Positions 44,261 to 52,359 of a DNA stretch of 64,000 nucleotides are shown here, piece by piece. Origin of the DNA: Kaistia hirudinis (GTDB taxonomy: Bacteria > Pseudomonadota > Alphaproteobacteria > Rhizobiales > Kaistiaceae). Every line of letters starts with the position of its first letter. The first letter of the stretch is position 1. The translations under genes were made by a program, and so were the position numbers. The stretch covers positions 806,001 to 870,000 of the forward strand of contig NZ_JACIDS010000002.1 of assembly GCF_014196455.1 (NCBI RefSeq), read 5' to 3'. The notes beneath the pieces were generated by a model, which worked only from the letters and a program-made list of their open reading frames with translations, was not told where the DNA came from and ran no database searches.

Positions 44261-44845
44261 GTGAGAAAGCCTGCCCCGGCCGACCATCCCATTCTGGACG
44301 TGATCGCGGAGCGCTGGAGCCCGCGCGCCTTCGACCCGGACCGCACGCTGACCGAGGCCGAGATCGCGCCGCTCTTCGAGGCGGCCCGCTGGGCGCCCTC
44401 GTCGAACAACACCCAGCCCTGGCGTTTCGTCTATGCGTTCCGCGGCGAGCCGGCATTCGACGCGCTCGTCGCCTGTGCCGTCGAAGGCAATCAGCGCTGG
44501 ATCAAGCGCGCCTCGGTGCTCGGCTATACGGTGGCGCAGCTGCGCACCGAGGATGGCAGCAGCCTCTGGCATAACCGGCACGACACGGGGATCGCCCTCG
44601 GCTATCTGCTGCTGCAGGCCACCGCGGCCGGATATGCCGTCCATCCCTTCGGCGGCTTCGAGAGCGACAAGGTCGCCGCGGCCATCGGAATGCCCGAGGG
44701 CTTCGAGCCCTGCACGGGGTTCACGATCGGCTTCCCGGGCGATCCGGAACTGCTCGGCGAACGCGGGGCCGAGCGCGAGCGCGCCCCACGCACCCGCCGC
44801 CCGATCGCCGAGTTCGCGTTCCACGGCCACTGGCCGACGCCATAG
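44261..44845 (+). CDS. Nitroreductase-family flavoprotein
   Basis: This FMN-dependent oxidoreductase of 194 residues starts at GTG 44261. The FMN-binding N-terminal motif is ERWSPRAFDP and RWAPSSNNTQPWRFV, and a C-terminal phosphate-binding arm is EFAFHGHW. The middle part (GIALGYLLLQATAAGYAVHP) forms the dimer core. The physiological substrate (nitro compounds, quinones or an unsaturated intermediate) is not evident. It follows the second cyclic-di-GMP gene by 65 bases. Confidence 0.9.
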   Translation: MRKPAPADHPILDVIAERWSPRAFDPDRTLTEAEIAPLFEAARWAPSSNNTQPWRFVYAFRGEPAFDALVACAVEGNQRWIKRASVLGYTVAQLRTEDGSSLWHNRHDTGIALGYLLLQATAAGYAVHPFGGFESDKVAAAIGMPEGFEPCTGFTIGFPGDPELLGERGAERERAPRTRRPIAEFAFHGHWPTP

Positions 44846-44949
44846 TCTGACGCTCAACATCAGTCCGGCGCTCCTCCCTGCTGTGACGCGAGAGGGAGGA
44901 GCCCCGGCCTTTGGTCGCGTTTCATCGGGCGCGGCCGGTGAAGTTTCTC

Positions 44950-45075
44950 CTTCACCTTCCCCTGAGGGGGAGGTCGACGGCCGCAGGCCGGCGGGAGAGG
45001 GTTTAGGGAACCCTCCGGATAGTCCGCAAACCCTCCCGGACCTCGGTCCGACCTCTCCCTCAGGGAGAGGTGAAG
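44950..45075. repeat. Palindromic intergenic repeat downstream of the nitroreductase gene
   Basis: The element begins CTTCACCTTCCCCTGAGGG and ends with the near-complement CCCTCAGGGAGAGGTGAAG. It contains an inner arm pair GGGAGAGGGTTT and AAACCCTCCC, so the whole region of 126 bases can fold as a long stem. It resembles dispersed, non-coding repeats of Rhizobiales. No protein is encoded in it. Confidence 0.75.
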
Positions 45076-45086
45076 AGGGGCCGCAT

Positions 45087-45120
45087 CGCCCCGCCCACAA
45101 AGGGCGGGGCGCGGTCTTTT
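45087..45120 (+). terminator. Rho-independent terminator in the intergenic region after the nitroreductase gene
   Basis: A perfect 10-bp stem (CGCCCCGCCC paired with GGGCGGGGCG) around ACAAA is followed by cggtcTTTT. It lies about 240 bases past the nitroreductase stop, beyond the palindromic repeat. Confidence 0.8.
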
Positions 45121-45146
45121 GCGCTGCATCGACTCCAGCTTCCGGA

Positions 45147-45183
45147 ACCCTGCCTGCCGCCTCGCAAAGGCGGGAGGCAGGGT
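45147..45183. repeat. Hairpin-forming inverted repeat
   Basis: Sixteen-base arms (ACCCTGCCTGCCGCCT and AGGCGGGAGGCAGGGT) pair with one mismatch around CGCAA. There is no T tract. It is one of three stem structures in the 692-base gap between the nitroreductase gene and the second binding-protein gene. Confidence 0.7.
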
Positions 45184-45219
45184 GCTTCATTCGAGCCGCA
45201 AATTTTTTGATGGCGGCGC

Positions 45220-45427
45220 TTCCGGGATCATATGCATCTATTCCGGAATAGTAATTTCTGCGCAGTGCCGAGTTGTCGGGGATGCATTGCAGCATCGATA
45301 GATGTCGTATGTACGCAGCACATTTTGCCCCATATATTGATGATATCGTTCCCCAATCGCTGCATTTGCGAAGGGTTCCGAGCTCGTCTTGACAGGCTTG
45401 GCCGATGCGCTCCTAATGATCCCGGAA
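45220..45427. promoter_or_regulatory. Promoter with distant inverted repeat before the second ABC operon
   Basis: A sigma-70-like promoter, TTGACA at 45389-45394, 17 bases, CCTAAT at 45412-45417, lies 121 bases ahead of the binding-protein start. A perfect 12-bp inverted repeat brackets the region: TTCCGGGATCAT at 45220-45231 and ATGATCCCGGAA at 45416-45427, the second overlapping the -10 box and start site. A TTCCGGAA palindrome is near 45240. Spaced operators 184 bases apart suggest repression by looping. The regulator is not encoded nearby. Confidence 0.6.
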
Positions 45428-45537
45428 TTTAGAAGAGCGTTTCGGCGGCTTGGCCGCGCGGGAGGAGACGGGAGCCGAGGCTTCCGTACCGCGCGGGGAA
45501 GCGGGCGGGCGCTCCGGATTCTCAAGGGAGGAACGAC

Positions 45538-46857
45538 ATGAAGACGACAGTCGCAATGCGTCCCGGCTTTGCCGGGCGGGCTCTCGCCGCCACGCTGCTC
45601 GCGGGCGCGACACTGTTCGGCGGCGCGGCCCATGCCGCCGACGATGTTTCCGGCGAGATCACGGTCTGGAGCTGGAACGTCGCCGCGGCGGCGCTGCAGG
45701 CCGTGGTGCCGGCCTTCAACAAGGAATATCCGAACGTCAAGGTGACGGTGCAGGACCTCGGCAACCAGCCGGTCTATGACCGCGGCCTCGCCGGCTGCGC
45801 GGCCGGTGGCACCGACATGCCCGACGTCTATTCGGTCGAGAACGGCGAGGCCGAGGTGTTCTGGAACCGCTTCCCGGAATGCTTCAGCGATCTGAAGACC
45901 ATGTCGGCGGACGAGGGCGCGCTGCTCGCCAAGTTCCCGGCCTTCAAGCTCACCGAGCTGACGGTCGGCGACAAGGTCTACGCCCTGCCGTGGGATTCGG
46001 GTCCCGCCGTCGTCTTCTATCGCCGCGACCTCTATGAGGCGGCGGGCGTCGATCCCGCGACGATCGTGACCTGGGACGATTTCATCGAGGCCGGCAAGAA
46101 GGTGATCGCCAAGGCCGGCGGCAACACCAAGTTCGTCTCGACCAATGGCGATACGAGCTGGTTCCGCATGCTCGCGAACCAGGCCGGATGCGCCTATTTC
46201 GACGAGAAGGGCGAGAGCATCACGATCGGCCAGCCGGGCTGCGTCCAGGCGCTGGAGACGATCAAGAAGATCAACGATGCCGGCCTGTTCATGAGTGGCA
46301 ACTGGGACGAGACGCTGACGGCGATCAAGGCCAATGCGCTCGCCAGTGCCGTCTATGGCGGCTGGTATGAAGGCTCGATCCGCGGCAACGCCCCGGACCA
46401 GAGCGGCAAATGGGGCGTCTTCAAGCTCCCGGCCTTCGAGAAGGGCGGCAACCAGACGGCCAATATCGGCGGCTCGGCACTCGCCATTCCCGCTTCGTCG
46501 AAGAACCCGAAGGCCGCGCTCGCCTTCGTCAATTTCGCCAATGGCCGTCCCGACAGCCAGATCACGCAGCTGAAGGCCTCCGGCCTCGTGCCGACCCTGC
46601 CCGAGGCGGTGAACGACCCCTTCGTGAAGGAAGAGCAGCCCTATTGGGGTGGGCAGCGGATCTGGGAAGTCGTGCTCGGCACACTCCCCGACATCAAGCC
46701 CTCGCGCGGCACGCAGTATTTCGCCGAGGCCGACAGCCTGGTCAGCGCCGCCTATACCAACTTCCTGAAGGGTCAGGGCGGCTCGGCGCAGGCCGTGCTC
46801 GATGACGCAGCCAACCAGATCGCCAGCGCCACCGGCCTGCCGATCGCCGGCAAATAG
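45538..46857 (+). CDS. ABC transporter substrate-binding protein (second CUT1 system)
   Basis: This periplasmic sugar-binding protein of 439 residues has a signal peptide (cleavage near AHA-AD, about residue 33) and a MalE-like body starting EITVWSWNVAA. Conserved ligand-side elements include FWNRFPECF, YALPWDSGPAVVFYRRDLY and TNGDTSWFRMLANQAG. A GGGAGGAACGAC ribosome site precedes the ATG. Two permease genes follow but no ATPase gene. It resembles binding proteins for alpha-glucosides or similar oligosaccharides, but the ligand is not certain. Confidence 0.92.
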   Translation: MKTTVAMRPGFAGRALAATLLAGATLFGGAAHAADDVSGEITVWSWNVAAAALQAVVPAFNKEYPNVKVTVQDLGNQPVYDRGLAGCAAGGTDMPDVYSVENGEAEVFWNRFPECFSDLKTMSADEGALLAKFPAFKLTELTVGDKVYALPWDSGPAVVFYRRDLYEAAGVDPATIVTWDDFIEAGKKVIAKAGGNTKFVSTNGDTSWFRMLANQAGCAYFDEKGESITIGQPGCVQALETIKKINDAGLFMSGNWDETLTAIKANALASAVYGGWYEGSIRGNAPDQSGKWGVFKLPAFEKGGNQTANIGGSALAIPASSKNPKAALAFVNFANGRPDSQITQLKASGLVPTLPEAVNDPFVKEEQPYWGGQRIWEVVLGTLPDIKPSRGTQYFAEADSLVSAAYTNFLKGQGGSAQAVLDDAANQIASATGLPIAGK

Positions 46858-46873
46858 CCGAACACGCGAGGCC

Positions 46874-46934
46874 CGGCCCCGCGAGGGGCCGTACCGCGTC
46901 CCGGAGACCAGCCCCTTTTCCCTCGGGGCTGGTC
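46874..46934 (+). other. Tandem hairpins between binding-protein and permease genes
   Basis: CGGCCCC/GGGGCCG around GCGA (46874-46891) is followed by a 10-bp stem GACCAGCCCC/GGGGCTGGTC (46906-46934). As in the first ABC operon, these lie right after the binding-protein gene and probably partially terminate or stabilise its transcript, so that more binding protein than permease is made. Confidence 0.7.
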
Positions 46935-46956
46935 TTCGAACCAGCGCAGGTTCCCC

Positions 46957-47886
46957 ATGGCAGCGACGATCTCCCCGAGCGTGACGACAAGCCGGCCGGC
47001 ACGGGCAGGGCGCGGCAAGCCGATCGACCGTCAGTGGTCGGTGCCCTATCGCTTCCTGCTGCCCTATCTCGTCGTCTTCGCGATTTTCTGGCTCTGGCCG
47101 CTGATCGATTCCTTCCTGCTCTCGTTCCAGAACACCCGCGTCAATCCATGGACGGTCGACGTCGCGGTCAACTGGCGCCGGCTTTGGGTCGACCAGGCCT
47201 TCCATGCCGCGCTGCGCAACACGCTGATCGTCCTGGTGCTGCAGGTGCCGATCATGCTGGCGCTGGCGACGGCCATCGCCCTGGCGCTCGATTCGCCGAA
47301 GCTCGCGGCCCGGCCGCTGTTCCGCTTCGCCTTCTTCGCGCCGATCGTCGTGTCCGACGTCGCCTATTCCGTCGTGTTCCGCCTGCTGTTCAACGGCCAG
47401 TACGGCGCGGTTAACCAGGCGCTGACCGCCATCGGCCTGCCGGCGCTCGACTGGCTGCATGACCCGACCTGGATGATGGCGACCATCATCATCGCCGTCA
47501 CCTGGCGCTGGACCGGCTACAACGCGATCATCATTCTCGCCGGCCTGCAGACGATCCCGAAGGATCTCTACGAGGCCGCGGCGATCGACGGGGCAGGGGC
47601 CTGGCGGCGCTTCCGCCACATCACGCTGCCGCTGCTGAAGCCGGTCATCGTCTTCGCGCTGGTGCTCTCGGTCATCGGCACCATGCAGCTGTTCACCGAG
47701 CCGTGGCTGATCACCGACGCCCAGTCGAGCGGCGTCTCGATCGAGATGCTCGGCACCTATCTATTCAAGCAGGGCTTCCGCAACCTGAACTTCGGCTATG
47801 CCTCGGCGATCGCCTATACGATCGCGGCGATGGCGGCGGCGATGGCGGCGTTCAACCTGCTGCTCGCCAGGAGGTCGCCGACATGA
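46957..47886 (+). CDS. ABC transporter permease, MalF/LacF type (second CUT1 system)
   Basis: This membrane subunit has 309 residues with six predicted helices beginning RFLLPYLVVFAIFWLWPLID. The EAA loop is LYEAAAIDGAGAWRRFRHIT followed by LPLL. It overlaps the next permease by ATGA. The initial 25 residues are polar and basic, cytoplasmic. Confidence 0.93.
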   Translation: MAATISPSVTTSRPARAGRGKPIDRQWSVPYRFLLPYLVVFAIFWLWPLIDSFLLSFQNTRVNPWTVDVAVNWRRLWVDQAFHAALRNTLIVLVLQVPIMLALATAIALALDSPKLAARPLFRFAFFAPIVVSDVAYSVVFRLLFNGQYGAVNQALTAIGLPALDWLHDPTWMMATIIIAVTWRWTGYNAIIILAGLQTIPKDLYEAAAIDGAGAWRRFRHITLPLLKPVIVFALVLSVIGTMQLFTEPWLITDAQSSGVSIEMLGTYLFKQGFRNLNFGYASAIAYTIAAMAAAMAAFNLLLARRSPT

Positions 47887-48749
47887 CGACGCTGCCCGAG
47901 ATGCGGACGACCTTTGCGCGGCCGGCCGGCGGCTCCGGCCGCTGGGGCTCGATCCTGCTCACGGCCGTGATGACGCCGCTGGCGCTGCTCTGGCTCGCCC
48001 CGCTTGCGCTCATGCTGCTGTTCGCGACGCTGCCTGACAGCTCGATCTTCTCGCCGACGCTGCCGGCGCCGGGAACGCATTTCTTCGCCAATGTCGCTGC
48101 GCTCGCCGGCTCGGCCAACTTCCTGCGCGCGCTCGGCAATTCGGTGATGATCGGGCTGATCTACACCGTGCTGTCGGTGCTGCTGACCTCGATGGCCGGC
48201 TATGCCTTCGCGCGCTTCGAATTCGTCGGCAAGAACGTGCTGTTCAGCCTGCTGGTCGCGACGCTGACGGTGCCCTATGCCGTCGTGGTCATCCCGCAAT
48301 ACATCCTGATCGCGCGCGAGCTCGGCCTCTCCAACACCTGGGTCGCGCTGATCGTGCCGCCCTTGTTCAATTCGCTCGGCGTGCTCTTCATGCGCCAGAG
48401 CTTTGGCGGCCTGCCGCAGGAGCTGCTCGATGCGGCGCGCGTCGACGGGGCGGGGGAGTGGCGCATCTTCTTCACCATCGCCATGCCGCTGGTCCGCCCG
48501 GCGATTGCGGCTCTCTCGATCATCCTCTTCCTGGCGTCCTGGAATTCCTATCTCTGGCCGCTTCTGGTCGGCACGACGCCGGGCGCGCGCACCGCGCCGG
48601 TGGCGCTCGGCAGCCTGATCGGCCTGAATGTCGTGCCCTGGGGCGCGCTGATGGCCGGTGCGACGCTGATGACGCTGCCCATGGTCGTCGTGTTCGTGTT
48701 TCTCCAGCGCTATTTCGTTGCCGGAATCACCGCGGGCGCCGTGAAATGA
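47883..48749 (+). CDS. ABC transporter permease, MalG/LacG type (second CUT1 system)
   Basis: The 288-residue second membrane subunit starts at ATG 47883 inside the stop codon of the first permease; the reading frame is open further upstream but only as a shadow of that gene. It has six helices (first at TPLALLWLAPLALMLLFATL) and an EAA loop (LLDAARVDGAGEWRIFFTI). No ATPase gene follows; the next gene encodes a dehydrogenase/reductase fusion. The transporter must use an ATPase from elsewhere, as many CUT1 systems share MsmK/UgpC-type subunits. Confidence 0.93.
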   Translation: MTTLPEMRTTFARPAGGSGRWGSILLTAVMTPLALLWLAPLALMLLFATLPDSSIFSPTLPAPGTHFFANVAALAGSANFLRALGNSVMIGLIYTVLSVLLTSMAGYAFARFEFVGKNVLFSLLVATLTVPYAVVVIPQYILIARELGLSNTWVALIVPPLFNSLGVLFMRQSFGGLPQELLDAARVDGAGEWRIFFTIAMPLVRPAIAALSIILFLASWNSYLWPLLVGTTPGARTAPVALGSLIGLNVVPWGALMAGATLMTLPMVVVFVFLQRYFVAGITAGAVK

Positions 48750-48841
48750 GCCGCCCTGCATCCAGCCCTTCTTCCAGCTCCGCGCATTCCCGCGGTGCTG
48801 CTTCCGCTTCATTCTGACTTCGCAAGAAAAGAGGACTTCCT

Positions 48842-50854
48842 ATGGCCGAAAGCCAGAACCCCGTTCGCTGGGGCATTATCGGACCAGGCGCCATCGCCAA
48901 GGATTTCCGCCGCGGCGTGCTCGATTCCCGTTTCGGCAAGCTCGAAGCGATCGCTACCCGCAATCCCGGCAAGGCGGGACTTGCCGAGGATTTCCCCGAG
49001 GCCCGCATCCTCGATGGCTATGACGCCATCCTGAGGGATCCGGATGTCGACGCGATCTATATCGCGACGCCGCATGTCGGCCATGCCGAATGGGCGATCA
49101 AGGCGGCCGAGGCCGGCAAGCATGTTCTTGTCGAGAAGCCCTTCGCGCTCAGCGCCTTCGAGGCGGATGCCGTCTTTCACGCCCATCGCAAGGCCGGCAC
49201 CTTCGCGGCTGAAGCCTTCATGTATCGCCTGCATCCGCAGACCAAGGCGATCTACGATCTCGTGGCCTCCGGCACGATCGGCGAAGTGCGGTCGATCAAG
49301 TCGAGCTTCGGCTTCCAGATGCCGGGCTTCATGCCGGATCATCGCCTCTTCGCCAGCGCGCTCGCCGGCGGCGGCATTCTCGATGTCGGCGGCTATCCGG
49401 TCTCGATGACCCGCTTCATCGCCGGCGCCACGGTGGGCAAGCCCTTCCTCGACCCCGTCAAAGTGTCGGGCATGGCCAATCTCAACGCCGAAGGCACCGA
49501 TAACTGGGCCTCGGCGTTGTTGCAGTTCGAGAACGGCATCATCGCCGAGGTGAGCTGCGCGATCATGGCCAATCTCGACAACGTCCTGCGCATCATCGGC
49601 TCCGAGGGTCGCATCGAGGTTCCGGATTTCTGGTTCGCGGCCGGCGATCGCAGCGGCGGCGAAGGCCGCATCGACATCATCAAGGGTGGCCAGACGGAGA
49701 CGATCCGCACCGGCAAGCAGCGGCATCTCTACTCCTTCGAGGCCGATGCCGTCGCCGAGGCCATCTTCGCCGGCAGGCAACAACTCGATTCGCCCGGCAT
49801 GAGCTGGGCCGATACGCTTGGCAATCTGCGGGTCCTCGACAAATGGCGCGCCGATGCCGGCATTGAATTCAGCGTCGAGAAGCCGGCCCATCGCAAGCTG
49901 ACGCTTTCGGGCCGGCTGCTGAAATCCGGCGGGACGACCGTGCCGCGGCGCAGACTGGCCGGAATCGGGAAGGAACTCTCGATCGTCGCGCTCGGCTTTG
50001 AGGATTTCCGGACCTTTGCGTCGGGAGCTATCCTGCTCGATGCCTTCTACGAGGCCGGCGGCAATCTCTTCGACACGGGCTGGGTCTATGGCAGCGGCTA
50101 TACGGAGAAGCTGCTCGGCGAATGGCTCGCCAATCGCGGCGTGCGCGAGCAGTCCGTCGTCATCGGCAAGGGCGCCCATACCCCGCTTTGCTATCCTGAT
50201 GTGATCGGCAAGCAGCTGACCCAGACCCTCGACCGCCTGCAGACCGATTATCTCGATATCTATTTCATGCATCGCGACAACCCGGACGTCCCGGTGGGCG
50301 AATTCGTCGATGCCATGGATGCCGAGGTCAAGGCTGGCCGCATTCGCGGCATTTTCGGCGGTTCAAACTGGACGCGCGAGCGGTTCGACGCGGCCGTGGC
50401 CTATGCCGAGAAGCACGGCAAGCAGAAGCCGGGGGCGCTTTCCAACAATTTTGCGCTTGCCGAAATGCAGGACGTGATCTGGCCCGGCTGCGTCTCGTCC
50501 TCGGACGATGAATGGAAGGCCTGGTTTCGCGATCGCCAGATCCCGAACTTTGCCTGGTCCAGCCAGGGCCGCGGCTTCTTCACGGATCGTGCCGGCCGCG
50601 ACAAGCGCGACAATGAGGAGCTGGTTCGCGTCTGGTACAACGAACGGAACTTCGCGCGGCGCGACCGGGCGGTGGAACTGGCGGCGAAGCTCGGCCGCAG
50701 CCCGATCCATGTCGCGCTCGCCTATGTGCTCGCGCAGCCCTTCCCGGTAGTGCCGCTGATCGGCCCGCGCACGCTGGCCGAACTCGAGGACAGCCTCTCC
50801 GCCCTCGACATCCGCCTCACCCCCGAACAGGCCACCTGGCTCGACCGGGGATAG
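48842..50854 (+). CDS. Fusion of Gfo/Idh/MocA dehydrogenase and aldo/keto reductase
   Basis: This single protein of 670 residues joins two oxidoreductases. Residues about 8-330 form a Gfo/Idh/MocA unit with the Rossmann motif GIIGPGAIAKDF and the catalytic EKP (98-100). Residues about 355-668 are an aldo/keto reductase whose tetrad is complete: D411, Y416 (FDTGWVYGSG), K443 (VIGKGAH) and H477 (YFMHRDN). The two halves could carry out successive oxidation and reduction of an imported sugar, exchanging intermediate or cofactor. It starts 92 bases after the second permease, so it probably metabolises the transported substrate. No frameshift or stop lies at the junction (about residues 330-355). 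Confidence 0.9.
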   Translation: MAESQNPVRWGIIGPGAIAKDFRRGVLDSRFGKLEAIATRNPGKAGLAEDFPEARILDGYDAILRDPDVDAIYIATPHVGHAEWAIKAAEAGKHVLVEKPFALSAFEADAVFHAHRKAGTFAAEAFMYRLHPQTKAIYDLVASGTIGEVRSIKSSFGFQMPGFMPDHRLFASALAGGGILDVGGYPVSMTRFIAGATVGKPFLDPVKVSGMANLNAEGTDNWASALLQFENGIIAEVSCAIMANLDNVLRIIGSEGRIEVPDFWFAAGDRSGGEGRIDIIKGGQTETIRTGKQRHLYSFEADAVAEAIFAGRQQLDSPGMSWADTLGNLRVLDKWRADAGIEFSVEKPAHRKLTLSGRLLKSGGTTVPRRRLAGIGKELSIVALGFEDFRTFASGAILLDAFYEAGGNLFDTGWVYGSGYTEKLLGEWLANRGVREQSVVIGKGAHTPLCYPDVIGKQLTQTLDRLQTDYLDIYFMHRDNPDVPVGEFVDAMDAEVKAGRIRGIFGGSNWTRERFDAAVAYAEKHGKQKPGALSNNFALAEMQDVIWPGCVSSSDDEWKAWFRDRQIPNFAWSSQGRGFFTDRAGRDKRDNEELVRVWYNERNFARRDRAVELAAKLGRSPIHVALAYVLAQPFPVVPLIGPRTLAELEDSLSALDIRLTPEQATWLDRG

Positions 50855-50864
50855 GCGAGGGCGA

Positions 50865-51035
50865 TCAGTCCATCGCCGAATCGCCGCCGCAGGGCTCGCG
50901 GTCCTCGCGGCGGCTTTCGCGCCGAGCGTGGATGAGCGCGGCCTGCAGCTGCCGGTTCAGGACCTTGTAGTGATCCTGCAGCGACGGCGCGTCGGCGGGG
51001 CGAACGGCGCGGGCGGCGGTCTGGGTGACGGACAT
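50865..51035 (-). CDS. Small hypothetical protein (56 residues)
   Basis: This short reading frame begins at ATG 51035 with a strong ribosome site (GAGAGGAG) and ends at 50865. The product starts MSVTQTAARAVRPADAPSLQ, contains HYKVLNRQLQAALIHARRE and ends in GGDSAMD, a mostly helical, charged, cytosolic peptide. It lies just downstream of a DUF1127-like gene on the same strand, and both diverge from the LysR gene. I do not recognise it. Confidence 0.6.
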   Translation of the reverse strand: MSVTQTAARAVRPADAPSLQDHYKVLNRQLQAALIHARRESRREDREPCGGDSAMD

Positions 51036-51064
51036 GGTCTTCTCCTCTCGTATTGCCGCTGCGC

Positions 51065-51247
51065 TCAGGCGCAGCGGTCTCGTCGTTCCGCCTCGAAGGC
51101 GGACTTTGTATCGATCGGTTCATGGCCGATCGGCAGGTCTGCGAGATCGTGGGCGCTCATGCGCCAGAGCTCGTTCTCATTGTCGTGCGTGAGCACGGGG
51201 CGCGCGGCCCAGGCGATCAGGGCGCGGTAGATTCCGATGATGGTCAT
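51065..51247 (-). CDS. Small DUF1127-like protein
   Basis: This 60-residue protein starts at ATG 51247, where AAGGAGAAC is a strong ribosome site; an in-frame open stretch to 51322 is rejected because of it. The sequence carries the DUF1127 pattern: a hydrophobic, basic N-terminal helix (IIGIYRALIAWAARP) followed by ELWRMSAHDLADLPIG. Members in alphaproteobacteria are small RNA-binding or metabolic regulators of phosphate and carbon turnover. It is transcribed away from the LysR gene across a 91-base gap, and the LysR protein may regulate it. Confidence 0.75.
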   Translation of the reverse strand: MTIIGIYRALIAWAARPVLTHDNENELWRMSAHDLADLPIGHEPIDTKSAFEAERRDRCA

Positions 51248-51338
51248 CGTGGTTCTCCTTGGCTTGCGCCTTGGAAGATGGGGATAGACCACAACGGACG
51301 CCATCGACATGATCTCGGTCACACTTTAGAAAAACTGA

Positions 51339-52220
51339 ATGGCGAACCCATTCAAAGTTCCATTGAACGCGCTCCGGGCGATAGAAATTGTCGCCCGGAC
51401 TGGGCATCTCGGCGTTGCGGCCGACGAACTCGGCGTAACGCCAGGAGCTGTAAGTCAACATCTGAAGCGGGCCGAAGAGCGGCTCGGGTTTGTCCTTTTC
51501 GAGAGAACTTCGCAGGGAATGCGGCCGAGCGAGGCCCTTGCCGCAGCGCTGCCACATCTCTCAAGGGGCTTTAACGCCTTGATCGACGCGCTCGCCGCGC
51601 TCGACAATGCGCGGCGCTGCCTGTTGACGATCTCAGTCGCGCCCGCCTTCGCGGCCCGCTGGCTCGTGCCGCGGCTCGGCCGTTTCACGCGCGACAATCC
51701 CGAAACCGAGATCCGCTTCGTGGCGAGCGCGCAGCTGATCGACCTCAATCACAGCGATATCGACTGCGCGATCCGCCTCGGACGCGGCAATTGGCCGGGC
51801 CTCGAACTGGAGCGGCTGCTGCCGCAGCCCTTCTTCCCCGTCGCAACGCCGGACTGGCTGCCGCGCCTCGCCAAGCCGGCCGATCTCGCCCGCGTCCCCG
51901 TGATCCATGATGAGGGCACGATGGTGCGCTGGAACGACTGGTTCGAGGCCGTCGGCGAGCCGATGCAGGAGCTGACCGGACCGCGCTTTTCCGATCCGAT
52001 CCTGGCGCTGGAGGCTGTTCTCGCCGGCCAGGGCGTGATGCTCGGCTGGGAGATGGTCGTCGCCGACGCGCTGGCGAGCGGCCGCCTCGTCCGCCCCTTC
52101 GAAGGCAAGGTGTGCAGCGATCTCGCCTATTGGTTCGTGACCAGCGAGCGTACGGCGAAGAAGCGCCAGGTTCGCATCTTCCGGGACTGGCTGAAGCGGG
52201 AGCTCTCGGTTCCCGCCTGA
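51339..52220 (+). CDS. LysR-family transcriptional regulator, GcvA-like
   Basis: This regulator of 293 residues has a winged helix-turn-helix (about 5-65; ARTGHLGVAADELGVTPGAV then SQHLKRAEERLG) and an effector domain (about 92-290; FAARWLVPRLGRFTRDNPE). It belongs to the GcvA/AmpR branch by its start (NPFKVPLNALRAIEIVAR). It is divergent from the DUF1127-like and 56-residue genes and may control them. Confidence 0.9.
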   Translation: MANPFKVPLNALRAIEIVARTGHLGVAADELGVTPGAVSQHLKRAEERLGFVLFERTSQGMRPSEALAAALPHLSRGFNALIDALAALDNARRCLLTISVAPAFAARWLVPRLGRFTRDNPETEIRFVASAQLIDLNHSDIDCAIRLGRGNWPGLELERLLPQPFFPVATPDWLPRLAKPADLARVPVIHDEGTMVRWNDWFEAVGEPMQELTGPRFSDPILALEAVLAGQGVMLGWEMVVADALASGRLVRPFEGKVCSDLAYWFVTSERTAKKRQVRIFRDWLKRELSVPA

Positions 52221-52359
52221 CGCGCCGGGAGTGTCCGTTTCATGACCGCTGGAACGCCCCCTCTGGACAATTGAATCAGGACATCGCACAGAGCGAGGCA
52301 TGTCATGGTTGCATGATCGCTGACCGTCTCCGCGAGACCGGCCTCATCATAGTGAGCGC

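Noticed and set aside
46906-46934. Hairpin as a full terminator of the second ABC operon
   Set aside because: No T run follows, and the permease gene starts 23 bases later with no separate promoter seen, so partial attenuation or RNA stabilisation is more likely.
45238-47619. Minus-strand open frame of 793 codons opposite the second ABC operon
   Set aside because: It spans a binding-protein gene, hairpins and a permease gene that are all well supported on the plus strand.
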